NCBI GenBank assembly: GCA_028284395.1 | Contig: JANQRV010000339.1 | Span: forward strand, 17,658 to 81,657 | Direction of reading: 5' to 3' | DNA length: 64,000 nt | Source: Saprospiraceae bacterium | Lineage (GTDB): Bacteria; Bacteroidota; Bacteroidia; Chitinophagales; Saprospiraceae | Shown here: positions 43,984 to 52,765 of the stretch, piece by piece | Numbering within the stretch: position 1 is the stretch's first letter | How the letters are laid out: each line of letters opens with the position of its first letter | Program-made: the position numbers and the translations under genes | Notes under the pieces: generated by a model | Told to the model about the DNA's origin: nothing | The model's database searches: none | Seen by the model: only the letters and a program-made list of their open reading frames with translations

Positions 43984-45213
43984 ATGGCTCAAAAGTCTGC
44001 CAAAGGCAAAATTTTTAATGACCCGGTCTACGGCTTTATTTTCGTTCCTTACGGGATCATTTTCGATTTGATCGAACATCACTTCTTTCAACGATTGCGT
44101 CGTATCAAACAGGTCAGTCTCACCCACTATGTTTATCCTGGCGCCCTTCACACCAGATTTCATCATGCGCTGGGCGCTTTTCACCTGATGACCCAAACCA
44201 TCGAAATCCTTCGCAACAAGGGGGTGGACATCAATGAGGCGGAAGCGGAGGCCGTGTCAATTGCCATATTACTGCACGACATTGGTCATGGACCATTTTC
44301 CCACACCTTGGAAAACACTTTGATCAATATCCATCATGAAGATCTATCCACCTTGTTCATGAATCGATTGAATGAGGAGTTTGGGGGCGCGCTTGACCTT
44401 GCGATCGAGATCTTCAATGATGATTATCCACGTCATTTTTTGCATCAATTGGTTTCCGGTCAGCTGGACATGGACCGTTTGGACTACTTAAATCGCGACA
44501 GTTTTTTTACGGGCGTTTACGAAGGTGTGGTAGGATATGACCGTATCTTAAAGATGTTATCCGTTCATCAAGATGAATTGGTAGTAGAACAAAAAGGGAT
44601 TTATTCGATTGAGAAGTTTCTCATTGCGCGTCGGTTGATGTATTGGCAGGTATACCTCCACAAAACCGTGCTTGCTGCAGAACAGATGCTTATCAAAGCA
44701 ATTTTGCGGGCAAAAGAATTGATCCGAAATGGTGCTGCCCTTCCAATGCCTCATAATCTGGCTTATTTTTTTCACAAGGATCTGAACGAGGACAATGCAG
44801 AGACCTATCGGGACGAGCTACTGGATCATTTCGCGGTTTTGGATGATTTTGACATCATTTATGCTTTAAAACTCTGGACAAAATCGGAAGACGAAGTACT
44901 GAGTTATTTATCGAAAGGGCTGATTAATCGCCGGTTGTTTCGAATGGAACTGCAGAATGAACCATTTTCTGAAAAGGATCTCCAATCCGTAAGGCAGAGG
45001 ATTCAAAATATGAAACTGTTTCCGGCAGACACCATTCACTATCTCCTGATAAAAGGTAAAGAAACCAATAGTGCATACAGTACCTCCAAAGATGAGATAA
45101 AAATCCTGTTTAAGAACGGTTCCATTCTTCCGATGTCGGAGAGTACTGACTTTGATGTTCCCTCCAAAATAACGACGAAATACTTTTTGTGCTATCCAAA
45201 GGAGGCCATTTGA
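43984..45213 (+). CDS. HD-domain phosphohydrolase (dNTPase-like)
   Basis: The 409-residue product belongs to the HD superfamily related to dGTPases and SAMHD1-like enzymes. Metal ligands are visible: His in TRFHHALGAFHLM, the pair in LLHDIGHGPFSHTLEN, and Asp in DMDRLDYLNRDSFFTGV. The middle and C-terminal parts are helical. It probably hydrolyses (d)NTPs or nucleotide derivatives. It is divergent from porX across 138 bases. Confidence 0.88.
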   Translation: MAQKSAKGKIFNDPVYGFIFVPYGIIFDLIEHHFFQRLRRIKQVSLTHYVYPGALHTRFHHALGAFHLMTQTIEILRNKGVDINEAEAEAVSIAILLHDIGHGPFSHTLENTLINIHHEDLSTLFMNRLNEEFGGALDLAIEIFNDDYPRHFLHQLVSGQLDMDRLDYLNRDSFFTGVYEGVVGYDRILKMLSVHQDELVVEQKGIYSIEKFLIARRLMYWQVYLHKTVLAAEQMLIKAILRAKELIRNGAALPMPHNLAYFFHKDLNEDNAETYRDELLDHFAVLDDFDIIYALKLWTKSEDEVLSYLSKGLINRRLFRMELQNEPFSEKDLQSVRQRIQNMKLFPADTIHYLLIKGKETNSAYSTSKDEIKILFKNGSILPMSESTDFDVPSKITTKYFLCYPKEAI

Positions 45214-45247
45214 GGCCCTGACAAAAAAGATGCATACAATAACCAGG

Positions 45248-45255
45248 TAATTTTG
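45248..45255 (+). promoter_or_regulatory. Candidate -7 element upstream of the 45389 operon
   Basis: TAATTTTG matches TAnnTTTG, giving a leader of about 130 bases before the ATG at 45389. No clear -33 element was seen. Confidence 0.35.
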
Positions 45256-45388
45256 TTAAATTCGCCTTTACGATCAACTATCAAAGACCTTTGCCATTTA
45301 AGAAGAGTGGTTTGGTCATTTCAATTGTATAGGAACTGAGATCTCTGAACCGACTTTTGATTTTCAAAATATAATAGGTGCTAATCTA

Positions 45389-45691
45389 ATGGAGAAAGAA
45401 TTTCAGTATATGGTGGATTTTACCATCCAATCGCATGAGAAAAAAGAGTTGGATGAGTTAATGCTCTATCAAAAAACGATGGTGCAGAAATTCTTTTCTC
45501 AGGGCAAGTTGCTCAACTATGCTTTTTCATTCGAGAATTCGAAGGCCTGGGCCATTTTTCGGGCGACTTCCATCAAGGAAGTAATTGGAATGGTTCTGGA
45601 GTTTCCACTGGCCAAGTTCACTAAATATGAAATCAGTAAACTATCACAATACAACATCCATTCAATCAAACATGATTTTTCCTTAAATTAA
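45389..45691 (+). CDS. Small protein resembling the muconolactone isomerase/YCII fold
   Basis: The 100-residue product FQYMVDFTIQSHEKKELDELMLYQKTMVQKFFSQGKLLNYAFSFENSKAWAIFRATSIKEVIGMVLEFPL has the alternating beta-alpha-beta pattern of dimeric alpha/beta-barrel proteins of the muconolactone isomerase type. No catalytic residues can be assigned. It is the first gene of a three-gene cluster with a membrane protein (13 bases later) and purQ. Confidence 0.72.
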   Translation: MEKEFQYMVDFTIQSHEKKELDELMLYQKTMVQKFFSQGKLLNYAFSFENSKAWAIFRATSIKEVIGMVLEFPLAKFTKYEISKLSQYNIHSIKHDFSLN

Positions 45692-45703
45692 ACCCCTGTT
45701 CAG

Positions 45704-46684
45704 GTGTTATCATTACTCAGGACAAATCAGACATTAGCAAGTTTCATTATCCTTCCATACCTTATCCTTTTGCATTTGCCGGGCTTCATTTTTGCTCAGG
45801 ATTGGACGCCGCCTTCTTACGGTATTTTGACACAGGGTTTATACGGCTTAGTAGGCACCCGTGGCTGGTTGATTCACATCCTAGTCATTCTGGTCCTGTT
45901 TATTGAAGGATTTCTGGCTAATTTACTGGTCTTAAAACACCGATTGGGCAGAGAATACAATCTTTATGCGGGATTGTTTTTGGTTTTGGTGGCCAGCTCC
46001 ATACCGGAGTTCTTGGTGCCTTCTTCCATGCATTTTGCGAACTTATTCCTCCTTTTAGGTATTTCAGAATTTCTCAATACCTACCGAAAGGGGGATTGTG
46101 CAGACAACATTTTTAATGCCGGCCTGTGGATTTCGATCGCTAGTTGTTTTCACTTTTCATACATTATCTTGGTCCTCTTAGGACTTTTTGGCCTTAACCT
46201 GATGCGTGCGCTGAAACTCAATGAGATCTTGATCTATCTATCCGGTTTTTTGGTCCCATACATCCTCATTGCCACCTACATGTTTTGGATTGATAAACTA
46301 GATGTCTTTTACTTTCAACACATTCTTCAAAATGTACAAATTTTTCGAATTGATGTTATAACCGATGTCTTTTCCTATTTTAAAGTCGGTTGGTTCCTGG
46401 CTTTGACCCTAATCTCCTTTTTCAGCTATTCGCTTTACACCAATCGGATGAAAATGCAAGAGCAGAAAAAGGTGAGTATCTTATATTGGGTACTCATATT
46501 GACTTTGTTGGTCGTTATTGGCGGTACCGGGCCGCACCTTGAGCACTTCCTGGTGCTTGCTGTCCCGTTGGGGATTTTTATTTCCTTTAACTTTGCAACC
46601 TTAAATTCGGGAGTTGGAGAGACCATTCATGCCTTTATATTGCTGGCAGTGTTATTTCTCCAGTACAAAGACTTGATGTTTTAA
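45704..46684 (+). CDS. Polytopic membrane protein (DUF6427-like)
   Basis: A 326-residue protein with about nine hydrophobic helices and short loops (FIILPYLILLHLPGFIFAQ, LIHILVILVLFIEGFLANLLVL, and others). It resembles Bacteroidota membrane proteins annotated as DUF6427. The start is GTG at 45704. It lies between a small fold-like protein and purQ, in an arrangement that looks like one transcript. Function is unknown. Confidence 0.8.
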   Translation: MLSLLRTNQTLASFIILPYLILLHLPGFIFAQDWTPPSYGILTQGLYGLVGTRGWLIHILVILVLFIEGFLANLLVLKHRLGREYNLYAGLFLVLVASSIPEFLVPSSMHFANLFLLLGISEFLNTYRKGDCADNIFNAGLWISIASCFHFSYIILVLLGLFGLNLMRALKLNEILIYLSGFLVPYILIATYMFWIDKLDVFYFQHILQNVQIFRIDVITDVFSYFKVGWFLALTLISFFSYSLYTNRMKMQEQKKVSILYWVLILTLLVVIGGTGPHLEHFLVLAVPLGIFISFNFATLNSGVGETIHAFILLAVLFLQYKDLMF

Positions 46685-46698
46685 AATTATAGTTGATT

Positions 46699-47409
46699 AT
46701 GAAATTTGGTGTGGTCGTATTCCCTGGTTCTAACTGCGATGAAGACGTTTGTTACGCCCTGGATCAGGTTTTAGGACAAAAAGTGGAAAGGCTGTGGCAT
46801 AAGGAGCATCTGCCCGCAGACTTCACATCAAATGACTGTATTATTCTGCCTGGTGGGTTTTCATACGGAGACTATTTGCGAGCCGGAGCGATTGCCCGGC
46901 TATCCCCGATCATGTCATCGGTAAGAACTTTTTCGGAAAATGGTGGAATGGTAATTGGCATTTGCAATGGCTTTCAAATCCTTTGTGAAGCGGGATTGCT
47001 TCCCGGCGGACTACTGCGCAATCTGCAACAGAAATTCGTCTGTAAGAATGTGTACTTGAAGCCGATGACCAGCAATGCCGCAATCACCGCCGGTGTCGGC
47101 TTGGATAAGGTGCTAAAAATTCCGATCGCACATGCTGAAGGACGATATTATGCAAATCCGGGCACATTAAAACAACTTGTAGAAAAAGACCAAATATTAT
47201 TTAAGTATTGTTTGGAAGATGGGGTGATTGATGATCATGCCAACCCCAATGGCTCCGTAGATAACATTGCCGGGGTTTGTAACGAAAACCGGAATGTTTT
47301 TGGCATGATGCCACATCCCGAAAGGGCCATGGAAGAGATTTTTAGGAATACAGATGGTCGTTTACTCTTCGAATCCGTTTTAAACTACTCAAGCGCAACA
47401 CTTTCCTGA
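46699..47409 (+). CDS. purQ: Phosphoribosylformylglycinamidine synthase glutaminase subunit PurQ
   Basis: PurQ supplies ammonia to PurL in purine synthesis. The 236-residue product (ATG at 46699; a TTG at 46693 would add two residues) starts MKFGVVVFPGSNCDEDV, typical of PurQ. The class I glutaminase catalytic residues are Cys in GICNGFQIL, and His/Glu in MPHPERAMEEIF. The separate PurQ implies the PurSQL type of the enzyme; purS and purL are not in this window. Confidence 0.96.
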   Translation: MKFGVVVFPGSNCDEDVCYALDQVLGQKVERLWHKEHLPADFTSNDCIILPGGFSYGDYLRAGAIARLSPIMSSVRTFSENGGMVIGICNGFQILCEAGLLPGGLLRNLQQKFVCKNVYLKPMTSNAAITAGVGLDKVLKIPIAHAEGRYYANPGTLKQLVEKDQILFKYCLEDGVIDDHANPNGSVDNIAGVCNENRNVFGMMPHPERAMEEIFRNTDGRLLFESVLNYSSATLS

Positions 47410-47769
47410 TCAGACTCTGCATTTACGCATTTGTTTTTGATTTCAAGAATAACTTTGAGGGCAAACGATCTCGACACAGCTCCTAACCTTCTTAAGATTA
47501 GGTTATGGTTTTGTTAATTGTGTTAATCTTTTATTATGATGTCCTCCAGTAGGCTTTCAATTAAAATTTTGCACTCTATATTAGCACAGAATATAAACTG
47601 AAACAGTGGACACAATTCTCCCAATCGATCACCTTCCGACCGGCGAGTTTTTGTTGTTGTTCGTTGTGTGAAAGTTTAGCAGGATCAAGTATTAATTTTT
47701 GAGCATACCGTCCTCGGATGTCTTGCGCTCCGTCTGTCGGGTTGGCTCGTTGGAGACAAAAAAAAGTAC
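47410..47769. other. Non-coding spacer between purQ and the DsbD-alpha gene
   Basis: This 360-base spacer has no supported gene. TAACCT (47484-47489) and AGGTTA (47500-47505) can pair around a TCTTAAGA centre and are followed by T-rich sequence, so this may be the purQ terminator. No exact TAnnTTTG was found for the downstream gene. Confidence 0.5.
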
Positions 47770-48219
47770 ATGGAAAAATTTGGATTATTTTTATTTCTAG
47801 GGTGCTTAACCATTGCTTTGAACGGGCAGAACGACCCCGTAGAATGGTCTTTTACTGCCGAAAAGGGTAAAAAGGGGGAATTTCAATTTGTCGGTACTGC
47901 CAAATTGCAACCCGGCTGGTATATCTATTCCCAATTTATCGGTGATGACGGACCAGTGCCAACTTCCTTTGCTTTTGACGAGAACAGCAATTACACCCTT
48001 GCCGGTAAAGCAGCAGAAATTGGAGATCGAAAAGAGGGATACGACGAACTTTTCGATATGCAAATAGTAAAATTCGGGAACCAGGTTGCATTTTCTCAAC
48101 CGTTAAAATTGTTAGCCAAAAGTGCAACAATCAAGGGCTCTGTTGAGTATATGACCTGTGATGACCAAAAGTGTTTACCTCCCAAAAGTATTGATTTCAA
48201 TCTTTCGATACCCGAATAG
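47770..48219 (+). CDS. Stand-alone DsbD alpha-domain-like periplasmic protein
   Basis: The 149-residue product has a signal peptide (about 1-20, ending ALNGQ) and a single domain matching the two N-terminal domains of the DsbD protein 147 bases downstream: opening DPVEWSFTAEK, middle GWYIYSQFIGDDGPVPTSFAF, end YMTCDDQKCLPP. The CDD-x-x-CLPP motif carries the redox cysteines of the DsbD alpha domain. It should be an exported partner that shuttles electrons or binds substrates of DsbD. It looks like a recent duplication of that domain. Confidence 0.85.
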   Translation: MEKFGLFLFLGCLTIALNGQNDPVEWSFTAEKGKKGEFQFVGTAKLQPGWYIYSQFIGDDGPVPTSFAFDENSNYTLAGKAAEIGDRKEGYDELFDMQIVKFGNQVAFSQPLKLLAKSATIKGSVEYMTCDDQKCLPPKSIDFNLSIPE

Positions 48220-48366
48220 ATTTGACTGGGAACATACTCAAATTTTGTACCGGTTAATCAAAGCGACATTGATGGCCTAGTGTCACAAAACCAGGTTTGA
48301 ATTAGAGTCTATTCAAAAAGCTTATAGTAAGAAAGATCCTTTTCTCTGAGATTTAATTTTTGAAAA

Positions 48367-50907
48367 ATGCGTGGTATTGTCTTTTTATTCGGACTTCTAT
48401 TCTCCACTTCAGTTCTAGCACAGTTTCACGATCCAGTTAAATGGTCGATGACGCAACAGAAGGTCGGAGGTAATGAATTTGAGATTTCTTTCACTGCCGA
48501 TATAGAAGAGGGCTGGAATGTTTACTCACAGTATCTAGAAAGCGAAGATGGGCCCATCCCAACCAGCTTTAATTACGATGAGGGAGACCACTTTGAATTG
48601 GTTGGTAAAAATGTCGAAGAAGGCTTTAAAAAGGAGGGGCATGATGAGGTTTTTGATATGAACCTCGTGAAGTTTTACAAGAAAGTGACGTTCACTCAAC
48701 GGTTGAAGATCCTCGATGCTTCTAAACCGGTAAAGGGTTATTTGGAGTTCATGACCTGCGATGATGAGCGTTGCCTACCACCAGCGGAAAAGGAATTCGA
48801 GTTCCTTTTTGATTTGGGAGCCAGCAATGAAGGAGGAGCTCCGGAGGGTGAGTTGGCCTCAGCGGACCTGGCTTCAGAACAACAGGAAGCTGAAACGGTC
48901 ATTCCTTCGGAAGAGGCGACCGAAGTTGAGCCTGTCAATCAGATTCCCAGTGGCTTGATAGAACCCGTGAAGTGGAATCTGCGTATTGACCCAGCCGAGG
49001 ACGGACAATATACTCTGATCTTTGAAGCTAAAATGGAAGAGGGTTGGAGCATTTACTCCCAACATACCGAAGACAATGGTCCGATTCCCACTGAATTTGA
49101 TTTTGATGAGGGCGATCACTATGAAGTGGTCGGAGAAGTGGAGGAAAAAGGGAAGAAAAAAGAAGGCCCAGATCCAATTTTTGACGGTGTCAATGTGATC
49201 AAATACGTAAACAGCCCGGTTCTGTTTTCGCAAAAGGTAAAAGTAACCGATCCTGCAGAGTCAATCACCGGCTACTTCATGTTTATGGCTTGTGATGATA
49301 AAATGTGCTTACCTCCCGAAGAAGTTCCGTTTAGTTTCAATATCGCCAAGAACCAGGTCGTAATTCGCAATGAAATTCCTTTGGCAGAAGGAGATACGCC
49401 AGCTGCAAAAAGTGGATTCAAAGATGTATATAACACTTCGGTACCAAACGTGGAAGCCCCTCTGGGACAATGTGGCGAATCGCAGGAACGGTCCGCCAAT
49501 CTTTGGAATATATTCATTTTAGGATTGGCCGCCGGATTTATCGCTCTATTAACGCCTTGCGTGTTCCCAATGATCCCATTGACGGTCAGCTTTTTCACCA
49601 AGGGTAGTGAGAATCGACGGAAGGGAATCACCAATGCGATTCTTTACGGGTTCTTCATCTTTCTCATTTACATTTTGTTAAGTGTCCCTTTTCACGTTAT
49701 GGATTCGGTGAATTCCGATATCCTTAGCCAGATTTCTACCAATGTAGCGCTGAATCTATTTTTCTTTGCCATCTTTTTATTCTTTGCCTTTTCCTTTTTC
49801 GGCTATTATGAAATAGCCTTGCCAAGCAGTTGGTCCAACCGATCGAGTTCGGCAGAAAGTGCTGGTGGATTGATCGGAATATTCTTTATGGCTTTGACCC
49901 TGGCATTGGTTTCCTTTTCTTGTACGGGCCCAATTTTAGGTACCCTGCTAGTGGGGGCGGTAACTGCGGATGGCGGAGCGATGCAATTGACGGCTGGAAT
50001 GGGCGGGTTCGGATTGGCATTGGCATTGCCATTTGGTTTGTTCGCGGCTTTTCCCGGTTGGATGAACTCACTCCCGAAATCTGGTGGCTGGCTAAACACG
50101 GTGAAAGTGGTACTGGGTTTCATAGAATTGGCTTTAGCGTTTAAATTTCTATCGAACGCAGACCTCGTTCAAAGATGGGGGTTGTTGAAGATAGAGCCGT
50201 TCCTGATCATTTGGATACTGATCGCGATCGCCATGGCTCTTTATCTTTTTGGATTCATCAAGTTTCCACACGACTCACCGGGTAGACAAACTTCTCCCGT
50301 GAAAACGGGGCTTGGTTTGGCCTCCCTCGGAATTGCCGTTTATCTGGCTTTCGGGTTTCAGTATAATAAGGGGATTGGAAGTTATCAACCGCTCACTGTG
50401 TTGAGTGGCTTGGCTCCTCCGGTTTGCTACAGTTGGATTTATCCGTGTGATTGTCCGCAAGGACTTACCTGCTTTAAAGACTATGCAGAAGGAATGGCTT
50501 ATGCGAGGAAGGTCAACAAGCCGGTAATGATCGATTTTACCGGATATGCCTGCGTCAATTGCCGTAAAATGGAAGAGCACGTCTGGCCAAGGTCTCAAGT
50601 CTACAATTACCTCAAAGACGACTATGTCCTGATCTCTTTATATGTAGACGATAAGAAACTATTGCCAGAAAAAGAACAAGTAATGGTAGAAAGAGTTACG
50701 GGAGAAACCCGAAGATTGAGGAACTATGGCCATAAGTGGGCAAATTTTCAAGAATACTTTGGGGCAAACTCCCAGCCTTACTATGTCTTATTGACCCCGG
50801 AAGGGAAGCCACTGAATGCCCCCGTGGGATACACGCCAGACCCCGAAGAGTACGCTCAGTTTTTGGAATGCGGATTGACTACGTTCAAAAGGATTAGTGA
50901 GCGCTAA
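48367..50907 (+). CDS. dsbD: Thiol:disulfide interchange protein DsbD with duplicated alpha domain
   Basis: DsbD moves electrons from cytoplasmic thioredoxin across the membrane to periplasmic reductases. The 846-residue protein has a signal peptide, two tandem alpha-type domains (about 20-140 and 195-330; motifs CDDERCLPP and CDDKMCLPP), a membrane domain with eight or so helices (about 375-670; CVFPMIPLTVSFFTKG and FSCTGPILGTLL carry the membrane cysteines), and a C-terminal thioredoxin-like gamma domain whose CVNC starts at residue 729. E. coli DsbD has only one alpha domain. With the upstream stand-alone copy there are three in a row. Confidence 0.95.
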   Translation: MRGIVFLFGLLFSTSVLAQFHDPVKWSMTQQKVGGNEFEISFTADIEEGWNVYSQYLESEDGPIPTSFNYDEGDHFELVGKNVEEGFKKEGHDEVFDMNLVKFYKKVTFTQRLKILDASKPVKGYLEFMTCDDERCLPPAEKEFEFLFDLGASNEGGAPEGELASADLASEQQEAETVIPSEEATEVEPVNQIPSGLIEPVKWNLRIDPAEDGQYTLIFEAKMEEGWSIYSQHTEDNGPIPTEFDFDEGDHYEVVGEVEEKGKKKEGPDPIFDGVNVIKYVNSPVLFSQKVKVTDPAESITGYFMFMACDDKMCLPPEEVPFSFNIAKNQVVIRNEIPLAEGDTPAAKSGFKDVYNTSVPNVEAPLGQCGESQERSANLWNIFILGLAAGFIALLTPCVFPMIPLTVSFFTKGSENRRKGITNAILYGFFIFLIYILLSVPFHVMDSVNSDILSQISTNVALNLFFFAIFLFFAFSFFGYYEIALPSSWSNRSSSAESAGGLIGIFFMALTLALVSFSCTGPILGTLLVGAVTADGGAMQLTAGMGGFGLALALPFGLFAAFPGWMNSLPKSGGWLNTVKVVLGFIELALAFKFLSNADLVQRWGLLKIEPFLIIWILIAIAMALYLFGFIKFPHDSPGRQTSPVKTGLGLASLGIAVYLAFGFQYNKGIGSYQPLTVLSGLAPPVCYSWIYPCDCPQGLTCFKDYAEGMAYARKVNKPVMIDFTGYACVNCRKMEEHVWPRSQVYNYLKDDYVLISLYVDDKKLLPEKEQVMVERVTGETRRLRNYGHKWANFQEYFGANSQPYYVLLTPEGKPLNAPVGYTPDPEEYAQFLECGLTTFKRISER

Positions 50908-51021
50908 GCCTGTCCTTAGGAGCTATCCGGGAAATGCTTTTGGTGCTGAAAAGAAGAGATTTTGACGCTGATTGAGTGGTTTTTGTTCGCGGCTCAGCAG
51001 CATTATTCCCGATAAAAAGAC

Positions 51022-51507
51022 TTAGTGTAGTTGAATGAGGACTTGATTCTTTTCGACAGCCTGGCCCACCTGCACGGGTATTTCTTTGATGCTGCCATCT
51101 GCGGGGGCTTTAATCACATTTTCCATTTTCATAGCCTCCAGTATGATAAGATGGTCGCCTGCCTTGATCTCCTGCCCTTGCTGGACCATGATTTCGAGGA
51201 CGAGGCCGGGCATTGGGGCTTTGATCTGATCAATTCTTTGTTCGGCGAGTGTCGAAAAGCCAAGTTGTTTCACCAAGAGATCAAACTGATCTTCCAATTT
51301 AACATCGTAAAGGTTTTCGTTGACCTTAATAGTAGCCGACCGCTCCGCCAGGGAGGTCCGGATGACTTCCGCCTTAAAGCTTTTATTTCCGCTGATGATG
51401 TGAAAAAGCCCCGGGCCGGTTTCTACTAAATCCAATTGTTCTTCGGCAGAAATATCCAATTCCAGTTGCTGGTTTACAATAGCGCGAAAGGTAGGTCTTT
51501 TTTCCAT
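51022..51507 (-). CDS. Biotin carboxyl carrier protein (biotin/lipoyl attachment domain)
   Basis: The 161-residue protein has a flexible N-terminal half and a C-terminal barrel with the biotinylation motif EAMKMEN (Lys127), followed by VIKAPADGSIKEIPVQVGQAVEKNQ. It fits the biotin-carrying subunit of a propionyl-CoA or related acyl-CoA carboxylase; the carboxylase partner is not in the window. It is the last gene of a minus-strand cluster with AtpI-like and bactofilin genes, with no gap to the preceding gene. Confidence 0.92.
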   Translation of the reverse strand: MEKRPTFRAIVNQQLELDISAEEQLDLVETGPGLFHIISGNKSFKAEVIRTSLAERSATIKVNENLYDVKLEDQFDLLVKQLGFSTLAEQRIDQIKAPMPGLVLEIMVQQGQEIKAGDHLIILEAMKMENVIKAPADGSIKEIPVQVGQAVEKNQVLIQLH

Positions 51508-51891
51508 TTACTTATGCATTTTGCCCAACTGCATCATGAAGTAGGTTTCGTAAATCGTAAATATGACATAGATCACTAAGAAAGGCAAAATAAACAAATT
51601 TGACTCCGGCTGCACAATTTTGTTGTAGAAGAAAACAATTAGTACGACGCAAAACAACTTCGCAATGGTAAAACCCAGAGCGACGCTGGTGAAATCGTTC
51701 TTATTCTTACTGCCAGCCGCTTTTTTGCCGGCGAAGTACATCCCGATGCTAAGTACGGTAAAGAAAGCAAGAAAAAGCCAGGAGAAAGAGCTGTGGCTTT
51801 GTAGGTTTTCTAGTTGGTTGAGGAGGAAAAGCGCCCATGATGCACCTGCTGCTACGGTAGCTAGTTGAAAAAAAAATCGTTGTGTGGTCAT
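51508..51891 (-). CDS. Four-helix membrane protein, AtpI-like
   Basis: The 127-residue product has four hydrophobic helices (about 5-25, 33-55, 65-92, 97-122). It lies directly after AtpZ on the same strand (one-base gap) and immediately before the biotin carrier gene. In Bacteroidota, a protein of this type usually sits between AtpZ and atpB at the start of the ATP synthase operon and is thought to help assemble the c-ring. The identification rests on topology and neighbours. Confidence 0.7.
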   Translation of the reverse strand: MTTQRFFFQLATVAAGASWALFLLNQLENLQSHSSFSWLFLAFFTVLSIGMYFAGKKAAGSKNKNDFTSVALGFTIAKLFCVVLIVFFYNKIVQPESNLFILPFLVIYVIFTIYETYFMMQLGKMHK

Positions 51892-51892
51892 A

Positions 51893-52162
51893 TCAATCTT
51901 CCTTATCCGGCTTGTAAAAAAGATCCTTCAGGGATACATACAGTGCCAAAATGACTGCGATCAGGGCAAGAAAGACGGTGAAATACGGTTTTGAAGTTTG
52001 AAAATGAGCATCCAGCTTTTGACCTGCGAAAGAGCCAATAAAGATGATAATACCCATTTGAAAAGCCATACCTGAGTACTTCATGTAGTCTCGGGTATGG
52101 CTTTTCTTATGATCCTTGCTGTCCTTCGGATTACTTGGAGGACGATGTTCCTGGTCCGTCAA
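51893..52162 (-). CDS. AtpZ/AtpI-family protein (F-ATPase assembly)
   Basis: The 89-residue product has a hydrophilic N-terminal half and two helices (YSGMAFQMGIIIFIGSFAGQKLD, FTVFLALIAVILALYVSLKDLFY). The motif G-x-x-x-Q-M-x-x-x-I and the following G-Q-K-L-D are characteristic of AtpZ/AtpI, which assist F-ATPase assembly. Its start overlaps the bactofilin gene by 32 bases. This group is normally adjacent to atpB; here it is about 43 kb away. Confidence 0.85.
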   Translation of the reverse strand: MTDQEHRPPSNPKDSKDHKKSHTRDYMKYSGMAFQMGIIIFIGSFAGQKLDAHFQTSKPYFTVFLALIAVILALYVSLKDLFYKPDKED

Positions 52163-52598
52163 CTTTTCCGGTATCTTTTAAAATAATCGGAGAGGATCCT
52201 GATTTTCCACCTGCTCCCATTACACAAGAAACATTGAATACCGCTCCTGATTGTATGATTAATTTGTTGGTACTGACCTCTCCGTTGATTTTTGCCGTTT
52301 CCCGTACATTCAGTAATTCGTCAACATTCAACGAACCTTCAAAAGATCCTTCGATGACGGCATTCTTACAATTGACTTCGCCATCTACAATTCCAGTGGG
52401 TCCGATGATGACTTTGGCATTGCATAAAAGTTTACCCTGGATCTTTCCATCTATTCTGATATCACTTTCCGACTTTATCGTTCCTTCTACTTCTGTTCCA
52501 TTTACCAGGCTATTCAGGCCGTTCGTTGAAGATGTTGGTTTAGCTGAAGGTGTTTTGGTTTTTGAAGAAGTGTTGTCTTTTTTGCTACTGCGTAACAT
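52131..52598 (-). CDS. Bactofilin family cytoskeletal protein
   Basis: A 155-residue protein with a disordered Ser/Thr/Lys-rich N-terminus and the bactofilin beta-helix core: NSLVNGTEVEGTIKSESDIRIDGKIQGKLLCNAKVIIGPTGIVDGEVNCKNA. Each coil carries the I-x-G-x-V pattern. Bactofilins self-assemble into filaments that organise envelope proteins. It is the first gene of the bactofilin-AtpZ-AtpI-like-biotin carrier cluster. Confidence 0.93.
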   Translation of the reverse strand: MLRSSKKDNTSSKTKTPSAKPTSSTNGLNSLVNGTEVEGTIKSESDIRIDGKIQGKLLCNAKVIIGPTGIVDGEVNCKNAVIEGSFEGSLNVDELLNVRETAKINGEVSTNKLIIQSGAVFNVSCVMGAGGKSGSSPIILKDTGKVDGPGTSSSK

Positions 52599-52765
52599 CT
52601 AGCGTGTTTTTAGTTGATAAATTTAACCATGAATCTATTTACGAAAACCGGGAAATAAAGTTAGCATTATTTTAAATACAAAGAATTTTCAATGTAAAAT
52701 ACTTGCGCTTTTAATTCCTGGACAAGGAATTTTCCGGTTGTGGCAGCAATGTCATGCTTAAAAGA

